Shown here piece after piece: positions 22,144-32,723 of a stretch of 64,000 nt of DNA (its first letter is position 1; each line of letters starts with the position of its first letter). The DNA lies in the NCBI GenBank assembly GCA_028673005.1, contig CM054113.1:205087504-205151503 (forward strand), written 5' to 3'. Made by a program: the position numbers and the translations under genes. The stretch is from Tanypteryx hageni. Lineage: Eukaryota > Arthropoda > Insecta > Odonata > Petaluridae. A model generated the notes under the pieces. That model searched no databases and was not told where the DNA came from. It saw nothing but the letters and a program-made list of their open reading frames with translations.

Positions 22144-23949
22144 ATTAAGAATTTTTCTTCAGACCACATATGGTGTTTGGTTCAGGTTAATAAACTCATC
22201 CCAGATACAAACGAGGTTGTCGTAAATGCGCTCAAGCCCCTTTGCAACATCTCCTTCATCTCATCTCCATTTCTGCCTTCGGATAATAAGTCCGATCAAG
22301 TTCGGCATCATCTTTCTTGAAAGAGAAGCTAACTCTTCTTCAGAGAGAGTAAAAACAAATAAGTCAGTTGTCACAGGTGTGAATGGGTTTCTTACCCAGT
22401 CGTATTTCTCTGTAGTCAAGCATGGAAAGAAACGCTCGATATTGTGCTCTAGAGTTGCTAAATGCTCTCCCACTAGAGCAACAATTTCTTTCGTATGGGT
22501 TTTTGGAATCAGAGAAAACATTTCAAGATTACCTTCTCTCTTTTTCCAGATGACTATTTTTCTCTGCAATGCCGGCAGCTTATCCGTAGAAGTCAGGATG
22601 TTTTAATTCGGCTCTTTCATGCTGGTGTTTACACTATTCAGATACCTTAATATTTCGACCAAGTATGCTAATTTGGCGCACCAGTGTTCACAGCTAATAT
22701 ATTCACAAAAATCTCTGTTTCAAAAAATTGTAACATCTCTTCTTTAAATTCATATACACGAGCCAACACTCGTCCCCTTGACAGCTATCTTATTTCTGTG
22801 AGTAAAGGTAAATATTCGTACTGCAAATCCCTTGCATTACAAAGCTGTTTGAAAAGGCGGGTCTTTACAGGTCTTGATTTCCAACAATTTGGTCTAATAC
22901 GGACTTCAAGTCAACTTCTAATGTCTTTCTAACAAGGGCTTTTCTATGCAAAAAACAATGGGTAGTTATTTTAGTTCGATTCTGTTGTGTTGCATGTGAG
23001 ACGAAGCTTTTGACAGATCCCAACATGGATGGAGCATCGTCGTTATAAATTCCTGCACATGACTTCCATGAAATTTCCAAACGTTCTAAGTAGGAAGTCA
23101 AAGTATTGAATATATCTTGACCTCTTGTGTGTTCTGGGAGTTCTCTGCAGCAAAAAAATTACTAATTATTTCATTTTCATGAAATTTCCAAACGTTCTAA
23201 GTAGAAAGTCAAGGTATTGGATATATCTTGACCTCTTCTGTGTTCTGGGAGTTCTCTGCAGCACAAAATTACTCATTATTTAATTTCCTTGAATGAAGCG
23301 AACAAATGCAAATAGTTGTGCTTTACCGCTAATATCGGTTGACTTGTCAACTTGTAAAGCAAATTCTGACATTTCAGCTTATTAGAAACATTTTTCTCTA
23401 TGCTAGATGACATATCATCAAATCTTCTTCAAATTTTATCACTAGAAAGCGGAATTTTGGCAATTTTTTGCTCCGCTTCGTTACCGAGCATTGTCCTGTA
23501 GACGCAGACAAATGGGTGACTCAGCTATAGTGTAGGGCTTCATTTTTTGAGCTATGATTTCTGGTACCTAATAAGAAGCAACTTGAGCTATATCAGACAC
23601 TTGAACATTTTTTTCGAAGTAACTCTCTTGTCAGAATCCCGTTACATCAAACTTTTGAAATAGCTCAAATATTTTCGTTCAAGGTGTGCATGTTTCGTGG
23701 TGAAATGTTCCTTCAATTTGTTGGGAACCATGGCTTTTTTTATAGTTTTTTACCGCACACAACACACATTGGAACAGGACGATATTTATCTCCACACCAA
23801 GAAAAACCCAGACTCAAATAACTGTCCATATACTTGCGTGAAACCTTAGAAATCCTACTTGGCTTGGTCCCTCTCGTACTGGGTTTTTCCTTAATATGTT
23901 GTTCATATTTTTCACAGTTACATTTTCTTGTAATAAATCTGTCCATTTT
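22144..23949 (-). pseudogene. hAT transposase of the ZBED5 type, broken
   Basis: Minus-strand pieces in order. A start MDRFITRK (23,949) leads to a BED-like zinc finger (YMDSYLSLGFSW, PMCVVCGKKL). KPYTIAES and EFALQVDKSTDISGKAQLFA, the region of the first catalytic Asp, follow in shifted frames. 23,101-22,865 gives YNDDAPSMLGSVKSFVSHAT, ITTHCFLHRKALVRKTL. 22,569-22,261 gives LEHNIERFFP and YDWVRNPF near the C-terminus. These are hallmarks of ZBED/SCAN3-like hAT proteins. Many stops, a missing middle part and an internal tandem duplication make it dead. Terminal inverted repeats were not identified. Confidence 0.8.
23067..23288. repeat. 111-bp tandem duplication inside the hAT remnant
   Basis: CATGAAATTTCCAAACGTTC starts at 23,067 and again at 23,178, exactly 111 bp apart. 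The following sequence, through GGGAGTTCTCTGCAGCA, is repeated with a few differences. 111 is a multiple of three, but the copies already contain stops. Confidence 0.85.
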
Positions 23950-24049
23950 TAGGGGCGCAACTTTTATAATTTTTTGCAAAAATAATTGGGCAAAACCAGA
24001 AATATTACAGTTTCCTATCAACGGTATTACGCCAAACACTTAATACAGA

Positions 24050-24439
24050 ATTATTTCATACAGAATAAACTCACGAAACATACATTCACAGACACCAAAT
24101 TGTAGTAGAAGAACGCTACGAAGCTAGGCTAGTACAGATTTGATAAAGGAATGCTCCAGAGTCCACGGACAGCCGGGAAGGTCACCGCAGGTGGAGCATG
24201 CTACGTCATCGTAGAGACATTGAGAGCAGCGAGAACCAATCAGCTGTCTATGACTCATGCACAAGGCATTCGGTTACTATGACAACTCGGACAACGTTGT
24301 TGCCAGGCTTACTGTTTATGCGCCTTCCAAGGCGGTGATACTTTTGGACTGGATTCAACTAGTCTTAATACTGTGTGTTAGTTTCTTTGTTAAAATTGTA
24401 TATAATCGGTGGAAGACGAGCGATTTGCAATCTCCTCTT
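24050..24439. other. No confident feature
   Basis: It contains a 100-codon plus-strand frame starting 24,257 with a hydrophobic stretch (AVILLDWIQLVLILCVSFFV), but no known family. Its tail runs into the Penelope-like fragment. I do not call a gene. Confidence 0.35.
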
Positions 24440-24680
24440 CAAAGTCTCGCTACACACTTGGGAAATGTTCGCGTCACACCGGTTCAGACCACTGCCCTGC
24501 ATACTCAAGATTCTATCCCCCGTGGCAACGCTCTTGCTCGCCGAATATGGAGGATTTGATCGGATAGGGAGTCTCTTTCTCAATATTACTCTGTCCTCGA
24601 CGATGCCTTTCTCAGACGTGGCTACCCTCCGGATCTGATTCGTGAACAGATCTGGAGGGCGATCACTCCTACAACCAATA
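24440..24680 (+). mobile_element. Penelope-like RT fragment (C-terminal part)
   Basis: The plus-strand translation reads SIPRGNALARRIWRI, then, past one stop, SDRESLSQYYSVLDDAFLRR and GYPPDLIREQIWRA. This resembles the stretch after the catalytic domain of Penelope-like RTs (pattern IP..ALR.RRIC, then L..RGYP..LI). No RT core or endonuclease adjoins it. It ends where the GATTCTG repeat and jockey-clade element begin. Confidence 0.55.
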
Positions 24681-24712
24681 AATCGCACCCTCACACATCC
24701 TCTATCCTTGCG

Positions 24713-24826
24713 GATTCTGATTCTGGGATTCTGGATTCTATGATTCTCTTAGATTCAGGATTTTCGGATTCTCGATTCTGTTCTGATTCTGGATTCTGAT
24801 TCTCAGTGATTCTGGATTCTGACGAT
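24713..24826 (+). repeat. GATTCTG-type short tandem repeat
   Basis: A run of about 15 degenerate GATTCTG/GGATTCT words. It sits about 30-95 bp before the first ATGs of the jockey-clade ORF1, so it could be part of that element's 5' UTR or a separate microsatellite. Confidence 0.8.
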
Positions 24827-24920
24827 TTGCTAAATAGAGAGCACCCAGCAATCCTTTTTGAAATCAAAAGACTTGAGGGAGGGAGGAATTCGCTCTGCTA
24901 GTAGCGATTCCCCCTTTCGA

Positions 24921-26341
24921 ATGGCTTCGCACGACACAGCGGGCACCTCTGACCCAACGGCTGCCGCCCAGCAGCTGGCAACTTCAGACACAACGTTGAA
25001 GCTCAAAGTCTTCACAACCATCGATGAAAGCATCCGGAAACGAGCCAAACAAACCTCGCCTGTCACCTCCTGCGAGGCAATACCTACATCAAACCGCTAT
25101 GCTCCACTCTTGGAAGCGGCGGGCACCGGAGACCAAACAGTGAACGACGTGGAAGCAGAGGCAGTCTCCGCGACGGACGAATCTACCAAGAAAATTCGTC
25201 CACCATCCATCACAGTGCACGAGGTAGCCAGCTACCGCCACTTCGTAGAGGCTGTCCGCTGCTCCGTAGCGGACCCGGATTTCCTGTGCGTCCATTGCAA
25301 GGATTCCATCAGACTCCAGGTCTCCAACATGGAGGACTACAAATCGGTGCAGAGGATGCTAAAGGAGGAAAAGGCGCAGTTCAGCACACACCGCACGGAC
25401 GACGCCTCTATCGCTAGATTCCTCCTCCGAGGGCTGGAAGCGGCAATGGACGAGGAATACATTTAGCAGGACATCCCCGTATCCAACATCAAGAACATCC
25501 AGGCTGCCGGAAGGAAGCGGACGGACCTGTTTCCGGCCACACTGCTGCCAAATGCTGAATGGACGGCGAAGAAATTCCTCAAAGTCAAGGAGGTCTGCCA
25601 CGCCGTTATACGCATTGCACCATTCAAGTACAAGACCCCGCAACAATGCTTCCGCTGCCAGCGCTGGGGACACGGCTCCACTAACTGCACTGCGAAATTC
25701 CGGTGCATGAAGTGCGCTGAGGACCATGACATCCGAACCTGCACTCTTCCTGACACCGCCGCCGGCACATGGTGCAACTTCGGAGAATCCCATGTAGCCT
25801 CTTCGAGAAACTGCCCCCACTACGCCAAGGCTGAAGCAGCACGGGCGGGCAACTCCAAAAGGATGAGACACCCAACAGGGACCAGCCCCCACCTGAACCA
25901 GTCATCGCCGAAAACGGCCCTATTCCGAGCCGCAAGAAGAGTAACAGAAATCTTTCTGGCCCTGAAAAGGTCCTTTTGGCAGACGCAGCGAAATCTACTT
26001 GGAAGAAGCCTCAACTAGGAACAGCATCTAGGAAGAAGGCGCAGAAAAAGCTGGCTTCTCTTGGCAGCGCGGTTCCGACTGCCAAGACATCGCCAAACAC
26101 CCCCCGACTCTGCCTGGATACTACGAGCTTTCCGCCGCTCCGGTCCAGACCTGATCCAATTCCGAAGGTGATCTTCGGCGAAGGAACGGAAAGGCCCCCT
26201 GTCAATGCTGGGCCCTCCTCAGATCCAGCACTAGCAACGCTACTATCCACCCTGGTCACCGTGACAACTGCCCTCCAGCAGCAGTTGGGCGTCATGACCC
26301 AAGTGTTGCAGCAACTGGTTCAAAAACTCCACGATGGGTAA
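24921..26341 (+). pseudogene. Jockey-clade ORF1 (Gag-like, zinc knuckles), broken
   Basis: The frame from MASHDTAGTSDP (24,921; an earlier ATG is at 24,858) is Ala/Thr-rich and then reads FVEAVRCSVADPDFLCVHCK. It is interrupted by a TAG at 25,464 and continues in the same frame with the zinc knuckles CFRCQRWGHGSTNC (CX2CX4HX4C), CMKCAEDHDIRTC and a third, CNFGESHVASSRNC, whose second Cys is Phe. A frameshift near 25,900 moves to the frame ending 26,341 (LGVMTQVLQQLVQKLHDG). The protein would bind element RNA in a ribonucleoprotein. TAG from CAG explains the stop by one transition. Confidence 0.8.
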
Positions 26342-26972
26342 GAGGCTCACCTCAAGGATCAACGGACTCACCCTGGCCCTATGGAACGCCAACGGGAACA
26401 TTGAAATGAAGACTCCGGAGTTTCTCCACTTCCTCCGGAAACAGGACATCTCCATTGCTCTGATTTCGGAGACCCATCTTCGTGCTGGAAGAAGATGGTT
26501 CGTCCCCGGCTTCAGAGTCTACCGGAAAGACAGAGACACCCCCTCTGTGCAAGCAGCTAGTGGAGTCGCAATCCTTGTACGCGAAGATCTCAACGCACAC
26601 GAACTACTGCTGCCCCCGATGTCGTTACTAGAGGCGATCATGATAAAGACAAAGACCCCAAAGGGAAAATTGCGGATCGCCTCCTGCTACCTTCCACCCA
26701 GAGCAGCCTTCCACCGAGAGGATTTCGACGGGATGTTTATCTGGAATGGCCCAGTCCTGGCGGGAGGAGATTTCAACAGCAAAGACTTCTCCTGGTTCTC
26801 CAAAATCCGCAACCTTAAAGGACGCCTCCTCCGCTCCTGGGCGGATGATAGCGGCATAAAGGTTGCAGATCCCGCCAGATACAATCACACAGGAGACTGC
26901 GACGTCCTAGACATCCTTCTCTTGCACGGTGATATGCCTTCCCAAGCCCGGAAAGACCCCGTCCCGTCCTGA
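26334..26972 (+). pseudogene. Jockey-clade endonuclease, 3' part deleted
   Basis: The start MGKRLTSRINGLTLALWNAN overlaps the end of ORF1 by 8 nt, as in many LINEs. Catalytic motifs: WNANGN, ISETHL (Glu), GGDFNSKDFSW (Asp/Asn). The protein then reads CDVLDILLLHGDMPSQARKD, because an 896-bp deletion fuses the endonuclease to the RT entry segment (in another frame). The terminal SDHN motif is therefore missing here but present in copy B at 47,042. Confidence 0.85.
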
Positions 26973-27573
26973 CTCCTACCGGCCCATCTCTCTGCTGTGC
27001 GGTCTAGAAAAGGCCCTCGAGAGACTGATCCTTCCGCACATCCTGCAGCATACCGAACACCGCTCCATTCTACCCCCGGAGTAGCACGGATTCAGGGCGG
27101 AGCACTCCACCACGCATCAACTGATGAGGGTGTCGGACTTCATCGCAGAATCCTTCAACCTGAAGTGATACACGGTGGCGGCCTTTTACGATATCTCAAA
27201 GGCTTTTGACCGCGTCTGGCACACGAGACTTCTTCATAAACTCCAAAAATGGAACTTCCCCGGCTGGCAACAGAGGCTGCTCAGATCTTAACTGCACGGA
27301 CGGACTTTCCGTGTGTGATGGAAGACCGCCCACTCTGAAGTAAGGACGATCGAGGCCGGCGTCCCGCAGGGATCGGTTCTGGCACCGGTATTCTTCAATA
27401 TATTCACCGCTGACATTCCAAGGGATCTGGGATGGAACACGATCACAGCCCTCTACGCTGACGATGCTGCAATCTTGGCCCGCTCCAACCAACTCGAGGA
27501 GGCCAAGAAATTCCTACAGCGAGCCACTGACAAGGGGACGGCCTGGTACCGGAGATGGCGGATCCAGCTGAAT
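26973..27573 (+). pseudogene. Jockey-clade reverse transcriptase palm, copy A, with stops
   Basis: The stretch reads SYRPISLLCGLEKALERLIL, a TAG before HGFRAEHSTTHQL, a TGA before YTVAAFYDISKAFDRVWHTR (motif A), a TGA after GRTFRV, then EAGVPQGSVLAPVFFNIFTA (motif B) and LYADDAAILARSNQ (motif C). It ends at QLNTT by the second deletion. The TAG and TGA stops occur identically in copy B, so they predate the duplication. Confidence 0.85.
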
Positions 27574-28010
27574 ACCACGCTGACCTACATACTCCATCAC
27601 CTCCAGAAGCAATTGCACCTCCCGCGACGTCATTTACATCTTCATCTGCACCCTATGTCCCACATTTTACGTTGGTCTCGCCAGCAGCCCTGTAAACATC
27701 CGTATGAACGGCCACCGGAATAGCGTCAATCACAGGCGTCCCCTTCCAGTTGTATCACACGCCAATGCCCACAATGATTCCTTCAATAGTTGCTATATTT
27801 TAAGAGTCATTCGCGCCTTACCTGACGACATCCTCGCTCCCCTTCTCCGACAGTGGGAACTAGTCCACACACATCTTCTCGACTCTTTCTCCTCCCCTGG
27901 CCTTAACCTCCGCTAACCTAATTGGCTATCCACCCCTCCCCTGTCTCCTCCAATCACCAAACTCCTCATATTACCCTGTCATCCTCACACCCCCACCCAG
28001 TGTGTCACTT
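27574..28010 (+). pseudogene. Penelope-like GIY-YIG endonuclease, copy A
   Basis: The translation reads CTSRDVIYIFICTLC, then FYVGLASSPVNIRMNGHRNS, then PVVSHANAHNDSFNSCYILR. This is the GIY-YIG core (VIYI...YVG), the Arg/His patch and the terminal His/Asp segment seen in Penelope-like elements. It is joined directly to jockey RT sequence by the 1,019-bp deletion; copy B shows the missing CPCGKPRF zinc-like segment before it. Confidence 0.75.
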
Positions 28011-28320
28011 ACATTTAGTTACTCTCTCTCCGTCGCTGAAGAAGGACTTAAGCCTGAAAGACTTCCGTTTTTTCTGCGTTTGTACATGTTACTTCGACAC
28101 ACCCAGCGGCTCGCCCACTTGGTAAGTGTCCGCTGGGCTCCCTCCAACACCTTGTTGCCTCCGTTATCACTACCTTTCCTTTTCCTCAAGATATATTGTT
28201 GCGGTAAGGAAGACCAGTGAACACTTACCAATAGGAGATCCGCTGGTGTGTCGGAGAGACGCATTTACACACGTACATTGTAGCTTTCGGGGGTAATCCC
28301 TTCGTCAGCACATGAGAGAG
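28010..28320. repeat. Tail-to-tail Penelope 3' ends with hammerhead-like motifs, copy A
   Basis: On the plus strand CTGAAGAAGG...CCTGAAAGAC (28,036-28,062) is followed by CGACACACCCAGCGG and TTGGTAAGTGT. On the minus strand CTGACGAAGGG...GAAAGC (28,308-28,283) is followed by CGACACACCAGCGG and TTGGTAAGTGTTC. The two halves are the same kind of sequence in opposite directions. The hammerhead-like cores have weaker stems than the one at 18,228, so I do not call them ribozymes. Confidence 0.6.
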
Positions 28321-28383
28321 ACTTGTTGCCATTGGTGTACCCTATTTACCTTTCCTTTTCCATAAGTATATTATATATACACA

Positions 28384-30537
28384 CAGTAGAACCTTGTTTT
28401 CAGTCACCCTTTCATCCGTCACCTTCCGTTAACCGTCGCCCCGCTAGATTTTTGTTTTTAAATTAGAGCATACATTCGTAGTACTAAGAACTACATTAAT
28501 CCATGAGAAATATCTGTTAAGTTATTTTTACTTGTAAATGGCATTAATTTAATCATTGATAGAAAAAATTCGTGTTCACTTCTCGCAAACGGTTCTCGGA
28601 ACACCACATATGTTCGCACACATAAACAATTCTCGGAATTAACTTCCCCTATTGTTTCCGTATGTCACTTCAAATCTTCAGTCAGTTTTGAAACCTCAAC
28701 CTGTGCGGTACGCTTATATGTGCTACAAAAAAATGTCGTAAACGCGTATCTTTAGACTTAATACAAAAGTTCGATATCGTTCAACATAAGGAAAGGTGAA
28801 AGTGCCTCCAGATTACCAAAAATTTACAGTGTTGCAAGAACCACCATTTACGACCGAAAGCGGGATGATGACAAAATTGTGGACTTCGTAAGCAAAATTG
28901 AGGTGAATGATTACAATGTTACTCGAAGGAAAACAATGAAATATGCCACTCAGAACCAACTCGATATTGCAATGTTTCGATGGTTCGCTCAACAACTGAG
29001 TCAAGGAATTCCTCTAATATTAATCTAATAACACAAAATACCCTTGCTATGAATGCAAAACTGAATGGTGATCCACCTTTTAAAGCAAGTTTAGGGTGGT
29101 TGGACAAGTTTAAAACTCGACTCGGAATTCGACGACTGTCCATTGAAAGTGAAAAGCTTAGTGCAGATAGCACAGCAGCATCAGGCAACATTAAGAAATT
29201 GGTTTCTCAAATAAAGAGTAGTGGATAAACTCGTGAACATTGTATAACTGTGGCAAAACCGGCTTAAATTGGAAGGCTCTTCCAGAAATAACACTCGCGT
29301 CTACTTAAGAAACCTCAGCCTCAGGATATAAAACACGGAAGGAAAGAATCACAATAATGACCTGTTCTAGTGTTAGTAGTAATCATAGACTTCCTCTACT
29401 TGTAATTGGAAAAGGTAAAAAAATCTAGAATACCTAAAAACAACACGAATTTGTTACCAGCGCATTGTTTTGCACAGAAGAGTATTATATATTATATACC
29501 ATTTTTTTAGATCAACACAGCAACATTTTTGTGCCTGGGATTAAGTCCCACCTTAGAAACAAAGGTTTGCCAGAGAAAAAAACAATGTTATTGCTTGACA
29601 ACACACCGAGGCACACTATCGACAATCTGGAATCTCAAGACAGAAATATAACTCGCCATTTCCTCCCAGCAAACACTACATCATTAATCCGACCAATGGA
29701 TCAAGGAGTGATATAAAGCTTAATGCGCCGTTATCGGAAGACTTTCATTCAGAATCTTATTTGCGAAAGTGATGACGATGTTCAAGCTTGTTGGAAAAAA
29801 TACACAATAAATGATTCGATACACAACATTGCAGATGTTTGGAATAATGTCCCTGTCCAAACTCTTCAACGATGCTGGAGGGAAGTCATGAAAATTTGCT
29901 CACGAATTCTAAACTTATACACATTTTACCAAATATTCACGGCTTTGATGAACCCCAAGAAAGTGACAGGAATAACTGGCTAGCAATGGATAATATGGAT
30001 ATGACCTTCTAAATGATTATGAAATCGTCGCTAGGTGTGATGAACATGGGGTAAGAAAAAACAGAGGATTCTGATGGACCTTCTGATGCTGACGATCCTT
30101 AAAATTCTATTATAAATCACCGGGAAGCTAAAGACACGCTCTCAAAAGGTACTGATTGACTCAAAAACCAGAAGCAAAATCAAAACATTTTATTACTTAG
30201 AAATATTCGCAATCTCGTATCAAAAATAGGGCGAGATATATTGAAAGAAAAAAGTTAAAAGACATTTAAAAAAATAAAGTGGATCTTCTTTAAGTGCATA
30301 CGTTGTATTAATTTCCTTAATACATATGTACATATATATTACTGGCTTGTGCACTAACATTACATTATATAGTATTAGGTTTTTTTCAAGTTAACGGCGT
30401 ATTTTTATAAATATTTCACTTTAGTTTTCGCGTCCATGGAACCTATCCTCTTTGACATAAAGACCCCATTTTGCGCGAATTTCGTTTAACGCGAATTTTT
30501 CAGGAAGTTATCTGTCACGTAAAGCAAGGTACTACTG
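28384..30537 (+). mobile_element. Tigger-type (pogo/TcMar) DNA transposon, copy A
   Basis: The terminal inverted repeats are CAGTAGAACCTTG at the left and, reverse-complemented, CAGTAGTACCTTG at the right. The length is 2,154 bp. A TA flanks the right end; the left flank reads CA, so the expected TA duplication is not visible there. It encodes a broken DDE transposase. A nearly identical copy is in unit B (50,360-52,512). Confidence 0.85.
28825..29983 (+). pseudogene. Tigger-like transposase, copy A, broken
   Basis: The reading frames give a CENP-B-like N-terminus (VARTTIYDRKRDDDK, 28,832), an HTH region (FKASLGWLDKFKTRLGIRR), TGLNWKALPE, ITIMTCSSVSSNHRLPLLVI, FVPGIKSHLRNKGLPEKK, LLLDNTPRH (second catalytic Asp), LPANTTSLIRPMDQGVI (third) and LMRRYRKTF. 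Where the first catalytic Asp is expected (NVDETG in relatives) the sequence reads NCGKTG, so that residue is lost. Stops and frameshifts at several places complete the inactivation. Confidence 0.85.
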
Positions 30538-30665
30538 TATATGTATGTATGCGTATATATACACAAACACACATCAGATCACAAATTCCGTTTCATTTGA
30601 TAACTCACAAAGGATAGAACAAGAATATCAGCATTAAAACAGTTAAAAATTGATTTACGAACATC

Positions 30666-30671
30666 TTTATT
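30666..30671 (-). terminator. Polyadenylation signal of nuclear-receptor-like gene, copy A
   Basis: AATAAA on the minus strand, about 370 nt past the stop, in the region that aligns with the 3' UTR of the 14-kb paralogue, where the signal is also present. Confidence 0.5.
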
Positions 30672-31038
30672 TGATTTACAATAGGAAACGATTACATGGA
30701 CATTGATTCAACACAAATTGACTGAATCTCAGCCTTGTAAGAATTTTGGCTTTTGTTAATCAAAGTCTTAGGAACTCTAATAATACCGTTGAGTAAATTC
30801 TTAAACACAATACGAAATCTTTAAATCGCTTCTTAACCACGAAAACTGAATATAGTAAATATCATCTCTACACGTGACACTTTAATGCAATATTTACTTT
30901 GTTTAGACACTATGCAGATTTCAGCACGAAAAATATCAAAAATATTGACTTTGTTTAGGCACTTAACAAATCCGCTTGAACTCATTATCTCACTCTTCAT
31001 TTGCACTCTTATCAAATAATTTTTACCATTACAGTACA

Positions 31039-31605
31039 CTATTCACGTTCCACATTTTTCATACCTCCATACTCGAGCTCACTGGCCTCAAGATCGAAGT
31101 GGAAGAGAGGTTCGTCTTCCTCTTCGTCTGACAATAGGCCTGCCAATTCCCGGACCGATCGGGCGAAATCCACCTGTGGAACAGACCACATCGGGTCCTT
31201 TAGTTTTATCATAGCCGCGGCCAACGGCTTCCTTATATAAGATTCGCCCACTTCCCGCGACGATCTATTCATCTTGTTGGCCAGCGTCTTCATTCGGGAT
31301 ATCTGGGACCTCCAACATAATAGGTGCAGGTTCAACGGTTCCCAGAACATTAGTCTCGGGTTTCTTTCGGCCACCTTCCAGCACGCCAAGCATTTCATAA
31401 ACCAGCAGTACTGACACCATTCCCTGGTGTACGAGTATACTCCGACAGCACAGTTACGGTTGCCCAAGCATCTGTAAATCGTATTCTGTTCGAGGGATTC
31501 GCAGATGAAGCGCTGGCACTGTATGCACGTGTATACGCCGAAATTGGAATAGGAAGTTGCTATTTCGCAGATGTCGCAATGACCGAGGATCGCCGTTCGA
31601 GACAT
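31039..31605 (-). CDS. Nuclear-receptor-type DNA-binding-domain-only protein, paralogue 2 copy A
   Basis: A 188-aa protein starting MSRTAILGHCDIC. Nine cysteines follow the nuclear receptor pattern (C10, C13, C27, C30, C46, C52, C64, C67, C72), except that the second finger has 11 rather than 9 residues between C52 and C64. The P-box region reads CIQCQRF, again unlike classical receptors. Shared with paralogue 1 are FGVYTC, WKVAE/WKMAE, FWEPLN/HWEPLN and a GESYIRK/GKSYRR segment. The tail is acidic (LSDEEEDEPLFHFDLEASEL), and no ligand-binding domain is present. A stop lies in frame just upstream, which fixes the start. Single exon. The role is inferred to be DNA binding; targets are unknown. 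Confidence 0.75.
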   Translation of the reverse strand: MSRTAILGHCDICEIATSYSNFGVYTCIQCQRFICESLEQNTIYRCLGNRNCAVGVYSYTREWCQYCWFMKCLACWKVAERNPRLMFWEPLNLHLLCWRSQISRMKTLANKMNRSSREVGESYIRKPLAAAMIKLKDPMWSVPQVDFARSVRELAGLLSDEEEDEPLFHFDLEASELEYGGMKNVERE

Positions 31606-31996
31606 GTCTGGACGCGATGCCTACCGACTCCCTAAGGCGTTCGACGCTTTCGCGCCCAAGATGAAATACTCTCTCGCAGTCTCTGGAAATCGCCTGTGGT
31701 CTCGAAGGAAGGGTTCGGAATACTTCGAGAAGGGGGAAGAGACGGGTGGGGGGGAAGGAGTCGGAGGAAGAGAGAGAGGGAGAGAATGCGTCGGAAAAGT
31801 GAAGCGCGACGGCGTTTATGCTGAATGCGCAGGAACGCCAACGGTCGACTCGAAAAACATCGAAAACCTTGCGCGGTAGACGCCCACCGGCGACGTCATC
31901 TTTCCTCCACTCCCCCCTCTCCCTTTCTTCTGCTCCCTCCTTAATGCCGAACTCTTCTGTTTCGTTCGCCACCCCTCCCCCCACTCCTCTTTCACA

Positions 31997-32027
31997 CGAC
32001 AAGACGGCTCTTAGACGGCACCACCCA
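31997..32027 (-). promoter_or_regulatory. Conserved upstream block, nuclear-receptor-like gene copy A
   Basis: A 31-nt block that matches 29 of 31 positions in the block at 15,036-15,066 upstream of paralogue 1. It is about 390 nt before the coding start. The DNA between the block and the coding start is less alike, apart from the last 80 nt. Confidence 0.45.
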
Positions 32028-32164
32028 AACAAAATATTTGTATCGAGAGCATTAATTGCTTGGTGGTTTCGCCATAATGATTGACATCCGTTAGCAGATG
32101 TCTACCGTTTAATCCCCGTATCGTATATTTGATTTAGAAATATCACAATATTGTCAAAGAGTAC

Positions 32165-32720
32165 ACCTTAATCGTATATAATTACAGATCTAACGTTTCT
32201 TTTACCACCATCACTTCGCACGGCTCAAATCGCTAGAACGAATATTCATGTTGTCTATGTATGTATTATAATTAAAGAAACGTGTAAAAATTAATGTGCA
32301 ATGTCAAGAGGAAAATATGTATAAAATAAGCACAAAATATATAAATGAAGGCTTCTAAATTTCCCTTTCTTGTTTCCTGTCTGATGACCTATTAGTGCGG
32401 TTGTCTACACACGGATGACAAGGGCTTCGCCGCTGTTTTGAGTATATGTGTAAGTTATGCAACCATGTACACATGAATTTTCCATTTTTGATTGATAACA
32501 ATTTCTATCAAACACTCTATATACTTAATTTTTTATGAGAATTTTTTCTACGCCGCCGCAGAATTACTTTTCCTCGTAATAAATGCTTTGAAGGGATTTA
32601 TCGGGGCATGATCAAATACAGTTATCACCATTCTACTAGAAGACGCCATTGAAGGAACTTACACCAATGAATGTACCTTAATATTTTTCAGCAATAAGTT
32701 TAGACTTTAATCTAGAAAAA
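32165..32720. other. No recognisable feature (unit A)
   Basis: A+T-rich DNA between the nuclear-receptor-like gene and the Pro/Ser-rich frame. No coding, RNA or repeat structure recognised. The unit B equivalent is 54,140-54,695. Confidence 0.45.
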
Positions 32721-32723
32721 CGA

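Larger units (their letters stand above)
24858..27573 (+). mobile_element. Jockey-clade non-LTR retrotransposon, copy A (internally deleted)
   Basis: ORF1 with zinc knuckles, APE endonuclease and reverse transcriptase in the order of jockey-type elements. Compared with copy B (46,839 onward) it lacks 896 bp between endonuclease and RT (junction about 26,928) and 1,019 bp after the RT palm (junction about 27,577), where it runs straight into a Penelope 3' fragment. The 5' half, missing in copy B, is present here. Confidence 0.85.

Noticed and set aside
28036..28062. Active hammerhead ribozyme in the Penelope 3' end of units A and B
   Set aside because: The core words are there, but stem II has only three pairs and stems I and III do not pair convincingly. 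Kept only as a hammerhead-like motif.
31454..32032. 192-codon frame overlapping the nuclear-receptor-like gene (also 53,429-54,007)
   Set aside because: It is in a shifted frame over the true coding region and has no domain; it is not open in paralogue 1.
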